Assembly: GCA_903870275.1 (NCBI GenBank)
Contig: CAIQCK010000020.1
Coordinates: 118,117-182,116 of the forward strand
Direction: 5' to 3'
DNA from: an uncultured bacterium
Lineage (GTDB): Bacteria; Verrucomicrobiota; Verrucomicrobiia; CAIQCK01
DNA length: 64,000 nucleotides
The notes beneath the pieces were generated by a model. The model searched no databases and was not told where the DNA came from. It saw only the letters and a program-made list of their open reading frames with translations. Shown piece after piece: positions 44,515 through 56,129 of this stretch. Made by a program: the position numbers and the translations under genes. Each line of letters starts with the position of its first letter. Position 1 is the first letter of the stretch.

Positions 44515-44532
44515 CCCGGTCACTTGACCGGG
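44515..44532. repeat. Hairpin repeat with 2-base loop
   Basis: Arms cccggtca (44515-44522) and tgaccggg (44525-44532) with loop ct are perfect. It follows the hairpin cluster and precedes the DUF255 gene; it may belong to the same repeat group. Confidence 0.6.
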
Positions 44533-44648
44533 TGGCGGGGGTGGTCGAGAGTCAGGGTGTTGAAGGTTTCGCTGACGATATGGCTCGGCTGCGCGGCCGC
44601 TTTGCTGGCCGGGGACGCCGAGCGCAACGAGAAGACTGAGCCTGGTAT

Positions 44649-44715
44649 CCATGATTTCCGAGCAACGCAAGCCGAACCCAGCCACGCTCTTACGAGCGCG
44701 GCTACGCAGGACACC

Positions 44716-44743
<28 letters not shown>
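44649..44743 (+). repeat. 30-bp direct repeat spanning the start of the DUF255 gene (65-bp period)
   Basis: Positions 44649-44678 and 44714-44743 match at 26 of 30 bases. Both contain an ATG followed by the same codons (MISEQRKPN and MTSEQHKPN). The unit includes a small acgctcttacgagcgcgg hairpin between the copies. The first ATG (44651) opens a 23-codon frame whose stop overlaps the second ATG. Confidence 0.75.
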
Positions 44744-46836
<2,093 letters not shown>

Positions 46837-46854
46837 ACGAAGGAGAATGACGTT

Positions 46855-47508
46855 ATGAAATTTTTTCTGGATACCGCGGACATCAAGGAAATCAGGGAAG
46901 CCAACTCGTGGGGCGTGCTCGACGGCGTGACCTCCAACCCATCGCTCATCGCCAAGACCGGGCGGAAGTTCCGCGAGGTCGCGGCGGAAATCTGCGCGAC
47001 GGTCAAGGGCGACGTGAGCCTGGAGACGGTCGCGCTCGACGCCGATGACATCGTGAAGGAAGCGCACGAGCTGGTGAAGTTCGGCTCGAACGCCGTCGTC
47101 AAGATTCCGATCATGAAGGAGGGACTGAAGGCGCTGAAACGGCTCGCCGACGAAGGCATCCGCTGCAACGTGACGACCTGCTTCTCGGCGCCGCAGGCGT
47201 TGCTGGCGGCGAAAGCGGGCGCGGCGTATATCAGCCCGTTCGTCGGCCGACTCGACGACATCGGCCACGACGGCATGGAAGTGGCGCGGCAAATCCGGAC
47301 GATCTACGACAACTACGGTTTCAAGACCCAACTGCTGGTCGCCTCGATTCGCCATCCCCTGCACGTCATCGAGGCGGCGATGATCGGCGCGGACGTAGCG
47401 ACGATGCCGTTCAAGATTTTCGAGCAGCTCGTCAAGCATCCGCTGACCGACAGCGGCATCGAGAAGTTCCTCAAGGATTGGAAGTCGCAAAATCTTTCGA
47501 TCTGGTAA
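46855..47508 (+). CDS. fsa: Fructose-6-phosphate aldolase / transaldolase-like enzyme
   Basis: The 217-residue product has the length of the FSA/TalC class. It begins [20 protein letters not shown], has [10 protein letters not shown] and the Schiff-base lysine in [10 protein letters not shown] (Lys83), [19 protein letters not shown] and [11 protein letters not shown]. It cleaves fructose 6-phosphate to dihydroxyacetone and glyceraldehyde 3-phosphate or acts as transaldolase; the two cannot be told apart here. The gene lies 18 bp after the DUF255 gene. Its last codons (LSIW) are copied in the direct repeat at 48778-48791. Confidence 0.93.
   Translation: MKFFLDTADIKEIREANSWGVLDGVTSNPSLIAKTGRKFREVAAEICATVKGDVSLETVALDADDIVKEAHELVKFGSNAVVKIPIMKEGLKALKRLADEGIRCNVTTCFSAPQALLAAKAGAAYISPFVGRLDDIGHDGMEVARQIRTIYDNYGFKTQLLVASIRHPLHVIEAAMIGADVATMPFKIFEQLVKHPLTDSGIEKFLKDWKSQNLSIW
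47493..47506. repeat. Direct repeat, left copy, at 3' end of fsa (tctttcgatctggt)
   Basis: The 14 bases covering the last codons and stop of fsa are repeated exactly at 48778-48791. Both copies are followed by gcgcccc a few bases further on. The copies enclose one minus-strand gene. Confidence 0.75.
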
Positions 47509-47586
47509 GCGCCCCGCAACAGGCCCGCGAGGATTGTTTCCAGAAACAAGTCCTGGTCGTTTCCAGAGGGGTGCGGCCCGCCCTTT

Positions 47587-48546
47587 TTACAGCGACGTTT
47601 TCTTCCCGGATCCATCCGCCGGGCGCTGGCTTTGGAGGTAAAGTCCCTGAGAGTCCATCGCCACTTCGTAGATGGAGTGAAATATTTCCACAGCGCCCGA
47701 TGCCAGCCGTTCAAGAGTCATAAACCGCAGTCCCTCAGGCAGGTAAAACATCGAGTTGTTTATCTGCTTGAACTGACGACCCTGGGAATCCACCAGCGTT
47801 GGCGAGTATACGACTTGCGAAGAAGATGCGGCTCTGGCCGGCCCTTGGTAGGTAACGAGGACGAACCTGCCGGACGTGGCTATTCTCAGCATTCCCTCTT
47901 TGGTGAGTGTGTTCCCCATATCCTTGATTTCCAACAGGTGCCACGTTGAACTCAAGGAGACGACCGTTCCTTTCGATCTCTCAGCCTCCTGTTGAGCCTT
48001 TGCCATGTTCTCGAGAGAATCCAATAGTGGGACCGATTTCGCCGTTTTCCATTGCGCATTCATCCGGTTCAAGTAATTGCGGATCGCAACCGTGTCCACA
48101 GGACCCCCGGCTTGTCTTTGCTCAATCGCCTGGCGGATGTTGGGAGGCAGCAGAGGCAGGGTCAACATACCGAGCACGATGCCGATGACATATTGCGCCA
48201 CCCCGATCAGAATGCCCCTTCGGAAACTGGTCGGGATCATCCATGAATAAACAACGGCGGACACCAGCGTGGTGATGAGAAGCGTGACGATGCCTATTTG
48301 CATCCGCAGTCCTTGCACATCTTTCACTCCGGCGCCATACGCGATCAGGCCAATGAGACAGCCGCCGATCAAACTGACCACCACGCAGGCCAGACCGTTC
48401 ATGAAAGCGATCCACATGGCTTGGCGGAATCCTGGTGCTTCAACCCGGCAAATGCAGCAGCTTATCTGCAAGAATGCCGCGCTGATGGCCAGGGCAATGA
48501 AAACAGTTACCCCAACGGCGATGACAAGAAAAACCAAGCCGCTCAT
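47587..48546 (-). CDS. Uncharacterised membrane protein with soluble C-terminal domain
   Basis: The 319-residue product has four likely transmembrane helices in its first 140 residues (VFLVIAVGVTVFIALAISAA; MNGLACVVVSLIGGCLIGLI; IGIVTLLITTLVSAVVYSW; GVAQYVIGIVLGMLTL) and a C-terminal soluble domain of about 130 residues (SGRFVLVTYQGPARA; SPTLVDSQGRQFKQ) resembling a DUF4352-like telokin fold. It is probably a sensor or stress-related envelope protein; function unknown. Composition is lower in GC than its neighbours. It is convergent with fsa and flanked by the 14-bp repeat. Confidence 0.6.
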   Translation of the reverse strand: MSGLVFLVIAVGVTVFIALAISAAFLQISCCICRVEAPGFRQAMWIAFMNGLACVVVSLIGGCLIGLIAYGAGVKDVQGLRMQIGIVTLLITTLVSAVVYSWMIPTSFRRGILIGVAQYVIGIVLGMLTLPLLPPNIRQAIEQRQAGGPVDTVAIRNYLNRMNAQWKTAKSVPLLDSLENMAKAQQEAERSKGTVVSLSSTWHLLEIKDMGNTLTKEGMLRIATSGRFVLVTYQGPARAASSSQVVYSPTLVDSQGRQFKQINNSMFYLPEGLRFMTLERLASGAVEIFHSIYEVAMDSQGLYLQSQRPADGSGKKTSL

Positions 48547-48777
48547 CGCTGCGTCCCCGGTTCAATCCGGCCGCGACCGGACAGACACCTTGCCTCCTCT
48601 GGGAACACACCCAAACACATCGCACGCGCTCGATGTTCCGACATGCCTATGCCTCCTGCCGGCCATTATGATGAAATCCGGCTCGAAAACCAAGTTATTT
48701 TCCTGCCTGGTCGATGCCGCTCGGGTTGAAGCCCATTGGCTCCGGCTCCGCGCCCATTATCAAAAGACGTGCCGCCC

Positions 48778-48791
48778 TCTTTCGATCTGGT
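48778..48791. repeat. Direct repeat, right copy, of fsa 3' end
   Basis: Exact copy of tctttcgatctggt found at 47493-47506. It sits in the 304-bp gap 48547-48850, in which no gene is seen; the rest of the gap is unremarkable. Confidence 0.75.
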
Positions 48792-48850
48792 GAACCGCGC
48801 CCCCGGCGTGGCAAGATCACGGCGTCGAAGTTGTGCCGCAATCTATCGCC

Positions 48851-50293
<1,443 letters not shown>

Positions 50294-50342
50294 AACGCCG
50301 CCGTCCCCACACGGCTTGCCCGAGTCGCGGAGCGGCCCTTTT

Positions 50343-50360
50343 TGTTTGACATGTCAAACA
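50343..50360. promoter_or_regulatory. 18-bp perfect palindrome (operator) with promoter -35
   Basis: The sequence tgtttgacatgtcaaaca is identical to its own reverse complement. It includes a perfect -35 hexamer TTGACA (50346-50351); TACAGT at 50368-50373, 16 bases on, is a possible -10. Bound regulator would block RNA polymerase. The adjacent gene encodes a DtxR-type repressor, so autoregulation is the simplest reading. Confidence 0.65.
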
Positions 50361-50383
50361 CCCGACATACAGTCCAATTTGTA

Positions 50384-50911
50384 ATGGAAACGTGGAAGAA
50401 ATTTGACGCTAACGAAGTCTCGCACAGCGTGGCCCATCATCTGATGGCCATCCACGAGGCCGGCCGCGAATATGGCGGCTGGGCACGCGTCACCGACATT
50501 GCCCGGCGGCTTGGCATCACACGTGGCAGTGTCTCGATCAACCTGCGCAACATCAAGGCGCGCGGGCTGGCCGACGTGGATGGGCACCGCCAGGTCAAGC
50601 TCTCGGCGCAGGGCCTGAAGATCGTCCGCGCAATCTTGGGCAGGAGAGCGGCGGTGAAGGCGTTTCTGCGCGACGCGATCCGCGTGCCGGAGGAGCAGGC
50701 GGAGGTGGATAGCTGCAAAGTGGAGCATCTGATCAGTCCCGCCTCGGCCGGAAAGCTTTTTCATTTCGTCAAGTTTCTGACCTCGGACGACCCGGCGGCC
50801 CGCCAGGCGCTCCGACGGTTTCGAAAGTTGGAGGACAAGTGTGCGGGCGCCAAGTCCTGCCCGATCTGCAAGGAACGTTGTTTGCTCCAGGAGCTTTCGT
50901 TGGCCAAGTGA
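50384..50911 (+). CDS. DtxR/MntR family metal-dependent transcription regulator
   Basis: The 175-residue product from ATG 50384 has an N-terminal winged helix (VTDIARRLGITRGSVSINLR) and a metal-dependent dimerisation region (LRDAIRVPEEQAEVDSCKVEH, where Cys and Glu/His would be ligands). The end has a Cys cluster CAGAKSCPICKERC, unusual for the family, which may bind iron or zinc. The start at 50384 is preferred because the promoter and palindrome lie just upstream, so the mRNA would be nearly leaderless; ATG 50351 sits within the operator. It probably senses Fe or Mn and represses its own promoter. Confidence 0.82.
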   Translation: METWKKFDANEVSHSVAHHLMAIHEAGREYGGWARVTDIARRLGITRGSVSINLRNIKARGLADVDGHRQVKLSAQGLKIVRAILGRRAAVKAFLRDAIRVPEEQAEVDSCKVEHLISPASAGKLFHFVKFLTSDDPAARQALRRFRKLEDKCAGAKSCPICKERCLLQELSLAK

Positions 50912-50938
50912 CCGCGTTGTGAAGCCCGCCCTGCGTGA

Positions 50939-50956
50939 GGCCGCAAGCCTGCGGCC
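50939..50956 (+). terminator. Hairpin downstream of the DtxR-type regulator
   Basis: Arms ggccgca (50939-50945) and tgcggcc (50950-50956) are perfect with a 4-base loop. No T-run follows, so termination would be weak or Rho-dependent. Confidence 0.45.
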
Positions 50957-51050
50957 GGAACTTTCAACACGCCCTCGACAAAAATCCCAGTCTTGACTTG
51001 GACGGGCGCGAATGGATTAACGTAAAGCGCATCGCAGAATTTGTATTTCG

Positions 51051-51353
51051 ATGAAACGAACAATGGTGATCGCAGTCATGGGACTGGCCGCCGCGTGGAG
51101 CGCCACGGCCGCAGACCTCTCGCCGGAAGATGCGGCGGCGGCCCGGAAGCTTTATCAGAACAAGTGCGGCCGGTGTCACAAGTTTTACAACATCGACAAT
51201 TACCCGGATCCCGCGTGGGCCATGTGGCTGGAAAAAATGATCGCAAAGGCGAGGCTGACACCGGAGGAGGCCGGCCGGCTCAGCCGCTACCTGCAAACGC
51301 TGCGGCCCAGTCATCCCCAAACCGGGACTGCCGGCGACCCCTCGCGGCCGTGA
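51051..51353 (+). CDS. Small secreted cytochrome c-like protein
   Basis: The 100-residue product has a signal peptide ending about WSATAA and one heme c site CGRCH (residues 39-43). The following NIDNYPDPAWAMWLEKMIAK carries a conserved-looking Met (M58 or M63) that could be the distal ligand. Small monoheme cytochromes carry electrons in the periplasm. It precedes the sigma/anti-sigma pair by about 140 bp. Confidence 0.75.
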   Translation: MKRTMVIAVMGLAAAWSATAADLSPEDAAAARKLYQNKCGRCHKFYNIDNYPDPAWAMWLEKMIAKARLTPEEAGRLSRYLQTLRPSHPQTGTAGDPSRP

Positions 51354-51496
51354 CCTGGCCAGGCGGGCCGCGCCGGCATTGCGAACCGTTGCATTTCTTC
51401 GTTGCATAACCCGCCGTCGTTCTGTCAAACCAGCCGCTCGCCCCGGAGCAACTTTTGCCCGCGCGGCGCAACGAAAGGTTTGGAGACCCTGGCCCG

Positions 51497-52030
51497 ATGA
51501 TCGAATTGGACGCCGAAACCCTGCGCCGGTGCCGTCGCGGCGATCCCGCGGCGCTCGGCGCGCTTTACGACGGCTACCGCCAGCCGGTGTATTATCTGGT
51601 GCGGCGCATGGTCGGCGAAGCGGAGGCGGAAGATGTCTGCCAGGAAACGTTCATCGCCGTCTTCGGCGCGGTGGCGAAGTTCGAGGGCAAATCGAAATTG
51701 TCCACATGGGTGCTGGCCGTGGCCACGCGCGTCTGCCTGATGCACCTGCGCAAACGGCGGCGCCGAGAAATTTCCGCCGAATCCACCGGCGACGAACCGC
51801 TCACGCTGCTGTCGCCCAGCGACGCGCTGCTCAACAAGGAATTTTTCCAGCGGCTCGCCGACGCCATGGACCGCTTGCCGGAGAACCAGCGCATGGCCGT
51901 CACGCTGCGCAGCTTTGAGGAGATGTCCTACGAGGAAATCGCGCGGGCCATGAACTGCCGCCTCGACCAGGTGCGCGCCACGCTGTTCCGCGCGCGCTGC
52001 CGGTTGCTGAAATTTTTGGAGGGCCGCTGA
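51497..52030 (+). CDS. ECF-type RNA polymerase sigma-70 factor
   Basis: The 177-residue product (ATG 51497) contains sigma region 2 (ALYDGYRQPVYYLVRRMVGE, AEDVCQETFIAVFGAVAKFE and WVLAVATRVCLMHLRKRRRR) and region 4 (LPENQRMAVTLRSFEEMSYE with EIARAMNCRLDQVRATLFRA). Region 3 is absent, as in ECF factors. It lies 1 bp upstream of the anti-sigma factor, with which it should form a regulatory pair. Confidence 0.92.
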   Translation: MIELDAETLRRCRRGDPAALGALYDGYRQPVYYLVRRMVGEAEAEDVCQETFIAVFGAVAKFEGKSKLSTWVLAVATRVCLMHLRKRRRREISAESTGDEPLTLLSPSDALLNKEFFQRLADAMDRLPENQRMAVTLRSFEEMSYEEIARAMNCRLDQVRATLFRARCRLLKFLEGR

Positions 52031-52031
52031 G

Positions 52032-52718
52032 ATGAGCACACCATCACCACAACATTACGATCCACAGGAATGGTCGGCCTACCTCGACGGCGAACTGCCC
52101 GCCGCGCGCCGCGACGCGATGCGCGACCACCTGCGCGACTGTCCGCCGTGCGCCGCCATCCTGCGGAGTTTCGAGGCGGTGCAGCGCGGCGCGGAAAGCC
52201 TCGCGCAACAACCCGCGCCGGCGCAGCCGCAACGGCGCACGCGGCTCGTCGCCATCGGCGCGGCCATGATTGCGCAGGGCCGTTCCTGGCGGCGGTGGCT
52301 GTTGTGGCTGGCGGCCATCGTCAGCGCCGTCATCCTCGCTGGTCTGGCGGCGGCGTTATGGCGTGGAGCGACGCAGCCGCGGCAGGCGACGCCGGCGGTC
52401 GCCATGCCGAAGGTGCAGCTGACGCTCGATCGCGTTCTGATCACGCGCTACTTCGTGGAGCCGCCGTCGCTCGAATACGACGTGACCATTCACAACGGCG
52501 ACGCCCGGCCGCTGGAGGTCATCCGCGTCATCGTCAGCGATCCGTTGGGCGAGAAGGAGCGGCCTGTGGCGGCGGCGTTGCGCGTCGAAGCCGGCCAGAC
52601 TCTCCAGCGTGTCTTCAGCCGGCCCATCGGAGAGGACGCCCGGTTGCAGTCCGGCCGTTACCGCATCCTGCTGGAAACGTCCGACGGCCGGCTCGTCGCG
52701 GAGAAAGTCGTGCCGTAA
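52032..52718 (+). CDS. Anti-sigma factor with zinc-binding motif
   Basis: The 228-residue product has an N-terminal zinc-binding anti-sigma domain with His33, Cys37 and Cys40 in RDHLRDCPPCAA (ZAS motif), one transmembrane helix (WLLWLAAIVSAVILAGLAAA) and a C-terminal beta-rich extracytoplasmic domain. It would hold the ECF factor inactive until a signal is received outside. It is coupled to the sigma gene with a 1-bp gap. Confidence 0.85.
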   Translation: MSTPSPQHYDPQEWSAYLDGELPAARRDAMRDHLRDCPPCAAILRSFEAVQRGAESLAQQPAPAQPQRRTRLVAIGAAMIAQGRSWRRWLLWLAAIVSAVILAGLAAALWRGATQPRQATPAVAMPKVQLTLDRVLITRYFVEPPSLEYDVTIHNGDARPLEVIRVIVSDPLGEKERPVAAALRVEAGQTLQRVFSRPIGEDARLQSGRYRILLETSDGRLVAEKVVP

Positions 52719-52737
52719 GCCGGGCATGTCCTCGCGG

Positions 52738-52755
52738 CCGGCATCCTAGCCGGCT
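52738..52755. repeat. Interspersed repeat gccggc-atccta-gccggc
   Basis: gccggcatcctagccggc occurs at 52738-52755 and, with one change, gccggcatccttgccggc at 56044-56061, each in an intergenic gap. The arms are self-complementary. The rest of 52719-52981 has no credible gene. Confidence 0.65.
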
Positions 52756-52981
52756 TAACGTCGGTATTTGGTTGACCCGCGGGCTGAGGACGGCGTGCGT
52801 ACTAATCGCTGCCGACCCCGTTTCTCAGCTCGCGGTTGAAACCATTTCACTGCCGGACGTCGTTGGAATTCCTTCGCCTGAAAACTACACCACTCACTCA
52901 CGACCATGACATAAGGGAAAACCTTATAGGGTTGTTCCCAAAGATCGCCGACGGGGAGCGTGAAAAGTTTCGGCTGGAAAA

Positions 52982-53326
52982 CTATTTACCCTTCGCCGCC
53001 TTGATCTTGGCCCAACGGGCTTTTTGAGCGGCAACAATGGCAGCACGGCCGGCCGCGGACATTTTATGCTTCTTCATCCCGGCTGGCTTCGCTGCTTTCT
53101 TGCCCTTGAGCTTCGCCCAACGGGCTTTTTGAGCCGCGGCGATGGCTGCACGACCGGCGGCGCTCATCTTGCCCTTCTTGGCCACGACTGCGGCCGCAGG
53201 TTTGCCGGATTCAAAGGCCGAAAGTTTGCTGTCAACCTTGGCCACTCTTTCGAGCAGGGCTTCTTTCTTCTTGAGAAGCTTTGTGATCCTGGCGAGGTCT
53301 TTGGATGTGATGTTGATGAGGTTCAT
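52982..53326 (-). CDS. Lys/Ala-rich histone-tail-like protein with two repeated motifs
   Basis: The 114-residue product (ATG 53326) has a helical N-terminal part (LARITKLLKKKEALLERVAK) and two near-identical basic units, KMSAAGRAAIAAAQKARWAK and KMSAAGRAAIVAAQKARWAK, separated by a KKAAKPAGMKKH linker. The composition recalls histone H1 C-terminal tails and bacterial H1-like proteins, so it may bind DNA nonspecifically. No enzymatic domain is visible. It is convergent with the anti-sigma gene. Confidence 0.7.
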   Translation of the reverse strand: MNLINITSKDLARITKLLKKKEALLERVAKVDSKLSAFESGKPAAAVVAKKGKMSAAGRAAIAAAQKARWAKLKGKKAAKPAGMKKHKMSAAGRAAIVAAQKARWAKIKAAKGK

Positions 53327-53385
53327 AAGACGTTTTGTAACTTTTCCGGCAGAATGTGTCAACGGTTAATCGGCGGGTGTTGAAT

Positions 53386-54306
53386 TCAGGTGCCCGGCGA
53401 TGTCTTTCCAGATACTGAGACCGGTCGTGGTCTATATGGGTGCCGCTGCAGGTCTTGAAGATACCGATACCACTCGCCTTGAACTTGTTCAATGGGACCA
53501 ATGCATTTCTCAACGCTGTCCAGCGTCCCTCCTTCACGAAGCACCTGCAGGAAATGGTTTCGGTATTTTCCATTTTCATAGTGAAACAGAAAATGTGTCA
53601 GGCTCCACCAGTGAATGTAATAGAGGTTGAAATGCCAGTCTAGGATGGGGCCGCCTCGATTGGTGATAATCGCGCGCAGGGGAATGATTTGCGTGTTGGC
53701 TATGTCCTTGTTGATATCACCGCTCAACTCCATGCTTTCGATCCACCAGAGAGGGTAGGTGTTCCAATCCAGATCGCCAAGACGGAAGGCGCTTTGGGCA
53801 AAGACACTGGTGCTGAAGTAGGTGGCGACGCCTTCTTCGGCCCACTTGGCGAGGTTCAAAGAGACGAATTCCTCATTTAGTTGGTGGACCGCTTCATGAA
53901 CCATCCAAAAAGCGGAATTGGATCCGTTATCATAATAAGCATAGCAGCAGGGCTTCACGTAATAGCCCTCGGCCCAGCCGACGGCACTACTGCATCGGTG
54001 GAACTCCTCGCGATTCTTGAAAAGCTTCAGTTGGAGTTTTGGATGTTCCCGCGTGGCTCGGGGAAAGCCGGCAAAAAGCTTGGCATACGTTGAGTGCAAT
54101 GCCTCGAGCACCTGGCCGGTTTCACGTGTCTGTTCCGGGGTTGCCGTCGAATAAATGAGGTAATGGTCTGTTGCAATGGTCACCGTGGGCCGCCAGAGCC
54201 ACTCAGTGACTGCGGGATAGCCCCAGTGGACAGCCATAAGAGCGACCAGGATGGAAACCAGTATGAACAGCCGTTTGGGCCGTTGGGGCATGATCCGAAT
54301 TTTCAT
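53386..54306 (-). CDS. Gluzincin-like metallopeptidase domain membrane protein
   Basis: The 306-residue product (ATG 54306; GTG one codon upstream also possible) has an N-terminal signal anchor (RLFILVSILVALMAVHWGYP) and a domain with HEAVH (137-141) followed by KWAEEGVATY, where Glu157 or Glu158 would be the third zinc ligand. This resembles DUF1570/peptidase MA-like. It is unrelated in detail to the one at 5422-6333. Its GC content is lower than that of neighbouring genes. Confidence 0.7.
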   Translation of the reverse strand: MKIRIMPQRPKRLFILVSILVALMAVHWGYPAVTEWLWRPTVTIATDHYLIYSTATPEQTRETGQVLEALHSTYAKLFAGFPRATREHPKLQLKLFKNREEFHRCSSAVGWAEGYYVKPCCYAYYDNGSNSAFWMVHEAVHQLNEEFVSLNLAKWAEEGVATYFSTSVFAQSAFRLGDLDWNTYPLWWIESMELSGDINKDIANTQIIPLRAIITNRGGPILDWHFNLYYIHWWSLTHFLFHYENGKYRNHFLQVLREGGTLDSVEKCIGPIEQVQGEWYRYLQDLQRHPYRPRPVSVSGKTSPGT

Positions 54307-54372
54307 CACGTCCTCTCACCTTCTTTTCAACGCCGCCCACTCCGGTTCCTGTCGCCTGCGTGTGACACGAAA

Positions 54373-55167
54373 TCAATTTGCGGATTTCAAAATGTGTCTC
54401 TTTTGGGCTGATGTTATGATGTCTTCGAAGCTTCCTTTTTCGGCGACCGTGACGGAAGGACTGGTGGGTTTGTGGTCCTCGCTTAACACTTTCTTCATGG
54501 CGTCAAAGATGGGCATTTGCTTCCCGGTGAATGTCAGCCGTCCAACCGGTTGATTTCCCCGTTTGGTTGATCCAATGAACACGATGTTTGCCGAGTCTGC
54601 GTTCTGTTCAAAAAGTATCCTGGAGCCCTGGTAATCATTGGGCCGGATGGTTTGATAAAGCAACGCCTTGGCCTTCCGGATGGATTCATTGGTCTGGCTT
54701 TTTAGTTCTGCCGGAATGCTCGGATGCGTTTTTATTTTTTTAAGTTCCTCTTCAAAGAAATAATAGAACCGTGATTCCTTGTTCAATCCCAGGAACTCCA
54801 CCTCGAAGCAGCCCGGCTTCGAATCGAGGATGAGATTGATGAATTCTTTGTTGGACCAAAACGGAGCCCGATATCGCCCGGAGGATATTCCCTCGTTGAG
54901 TTTTCCAACCACATCCCGGCTCGTCCTGAGTGTGACACGGACATTGATGGTAACATTTCCTCCCGCGGCTGCTGGGATCGTGCTCGTTGCCTCAAACTCG
55001 GCGCTGCCCAGTTCAATCATGTCCTGCCCGTTTCCAGGGGCTTTTCCGCTGCCTTCAGGGCGTTGCTGGTTTTGGTGGTCCGCCGGAAGAACAGGAGAAC
55101 ATAGAAGCGTTAAACTCAGGATGGCGGATGAGACTCGCAGGTGTTTGAAGCAATGGGTCGGTTTCAT
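54373..55167 (-). CDS. Secreted hypothetical protein
   Basis: The 264-residue product from ATG 55167 has a signal-like start (about residues 1-29, ending SPVLPA) and no recognised domain. It is rich in beta-strand patterns (NVTINVRVTLRTSRDVVG; CFEVEFLGLNKESRFYYFFE) and ends with helices. It is divergent from the glycosylase gene; the 196-bp spacer shows nothing else. Low GC with its neighbour suggests that both were acquired together. Confidence 0.6.
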   Translation of the reverse strand: MKPTHCFKHLRVSSAILSLTLLCSPVLPADHQNQQRPEGSGKAPGNGQDMIELGSAEFEATSTIPAAAGGNVTINVRVTLRTSRDVVGKLNEGISSGRYRAPFWSNKEFINLILDSKPGCFEVEFLGLNKESRFYYFFEEELKKIKTHPSIPAELKSQTNESIRKAKALLYQTIRPNDYQGSRILFEQNADSANIVFIGSTKRGNQPVGRLTFTGKQMPIFDAMKKVLSEDHKPTSPSVTVAEKGSFEDIITSAQKRHILKSAN

Positions 55168-55363
55168 TGGTTTTCTCAATGATCGGAATTCTGATTTACA
55201 TGGCTGGTTTGAACTCCGGCGGCACTCTAGCAGCGGCCCGTGCGAGAGCAAGCACACAATCCCCCTCGCGGCTGCGGTGCGCGTGCCAGGCTGCGCCGCG
55301 AAGCAAACATGTCCCAACCACCCGCTTGAATTCCTTTCACGGCACCGGCACAGTAGTTGAACT

Positions 55364-56017
55364 GTGATCAAAACAACACGACATCATTCTCATCGGAAAG
55401 CCCGCGCTCATCTCAGGTCCGTGGACCCGATCATGGGACGCGTCATGGATGCCGTCGGCGAGGATGCCCGGCTGAGAATCCGCGACGAGAAGCCTTTTCA
55501 ATCGCTGGTTCGCGCGGTCATCAATCAGCAGCTCAGCGGCAAGGCCGCGGCAACCATCCTGGGCAGGTTTCAATTGCTCTACCCGAAATCCGGTTTTCCA
55601 TCGCCCGAAGCGGTCCTCAAAACGCACGTGAACCGGCTTCGATCGGCGGGTTTGTCGAGGCCCAAGTGCGCCTACATCAAGGACATCGCCGGAAAGGTGA
55701 TGTCGGGCGTGGTGCCGTCGCTGGCCGAGTGCGACAAGCTGGAGGATGCCGAAATCGTCGCCCAACTCACGCAGATCAAGGGCATCGGGCGATGGACCGC
55801 AGAGATGTTCCTCATGTTCAACCTGGGACGGCCCGATGTTCTGCCGGTTCATGATCTGGGAGTCCGGAAAGGGTTCCAGATCGCGTTCAAGAAACGGAAG
55901 CTTCCCGAACCGGAGCAACTGGATCGTTACGGGGAGATATGGAAGCCGCACCGAAGCACGGCGGCGTTGTATCTCTGGCGGATTGTGGATTTCCTGGACG
56001 ATGGCGGGAAGTGGTAA
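55364..56017 (+). CDS. DNA-3-methyladenine glycosylase II-like (HhH-GPD)
   Basis: The 217-residue product (GTG 55364; ATG 55433 possible) is an HhH-GPD protein: LVRAVINQQLSGKAAATILG, the hairpin region IVAQLTQIKGIGRWTAEMFL and the catalytic Asp in DVLPVHDLGVRKG. It has no FeS cluster Cys motif, as in AlkA. It excises alkylated purines in base-excision repair. It stands alone in its neighbourhood. Confidence 0.88.
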   Translation: MIKTTRHHSHRKARAHLRSVDPIMGRVMDAVGEDARLRIRDEKPFQSLVRAVINQQLSGKAAATILGRFQLLYPKSGFPSPEAVLKTHVNRLRSAGLSRPKCAYIKDIAGKVMSGVVPSLAECDKLEDAEIVAQLTQIKGIGRWTAEMFLMFNLGRPDVLPVHDLGVRKGFQIAFKKRKLPEPEQLDRYGEIWKPHRSTAALYLWRIVDFLDDGGKW

Positions 56018-56043
56018 AACCGAAAACCGAAGTTGACCGTAGC

Positions 56044-56061
56044 GCCGGCATCCTTGCCGGC
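56044..56061. repeat. Interspersed repeat gccggc-atcctt-gccggc
   Basis: Second copy of the repeat at 52738-52755, in the 112-bp gap before the DUF5703 gene. Confidence 0.65.
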
Positions 56062-56129
56062 ACAACTTCAGCATTCGGGTCTAATCTCCGCCTTGTCCGG
56101 CGGCGCGGAGCGTGTAGGATGGCGCTGCC

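Noticed and set aside
48269..48793. Plus-strand frame opposite the membrane protein gene
   Set aside because: Antisense shadow; the minus-strand frame has coherent transmembrane segments and a ribosome site.
52836..53027. Short plus-strand frame between anti-sigma and histone-like genes
   Set aside because: No ribosome site, overlaps the end of the convergent gene and shows no family resemblance.
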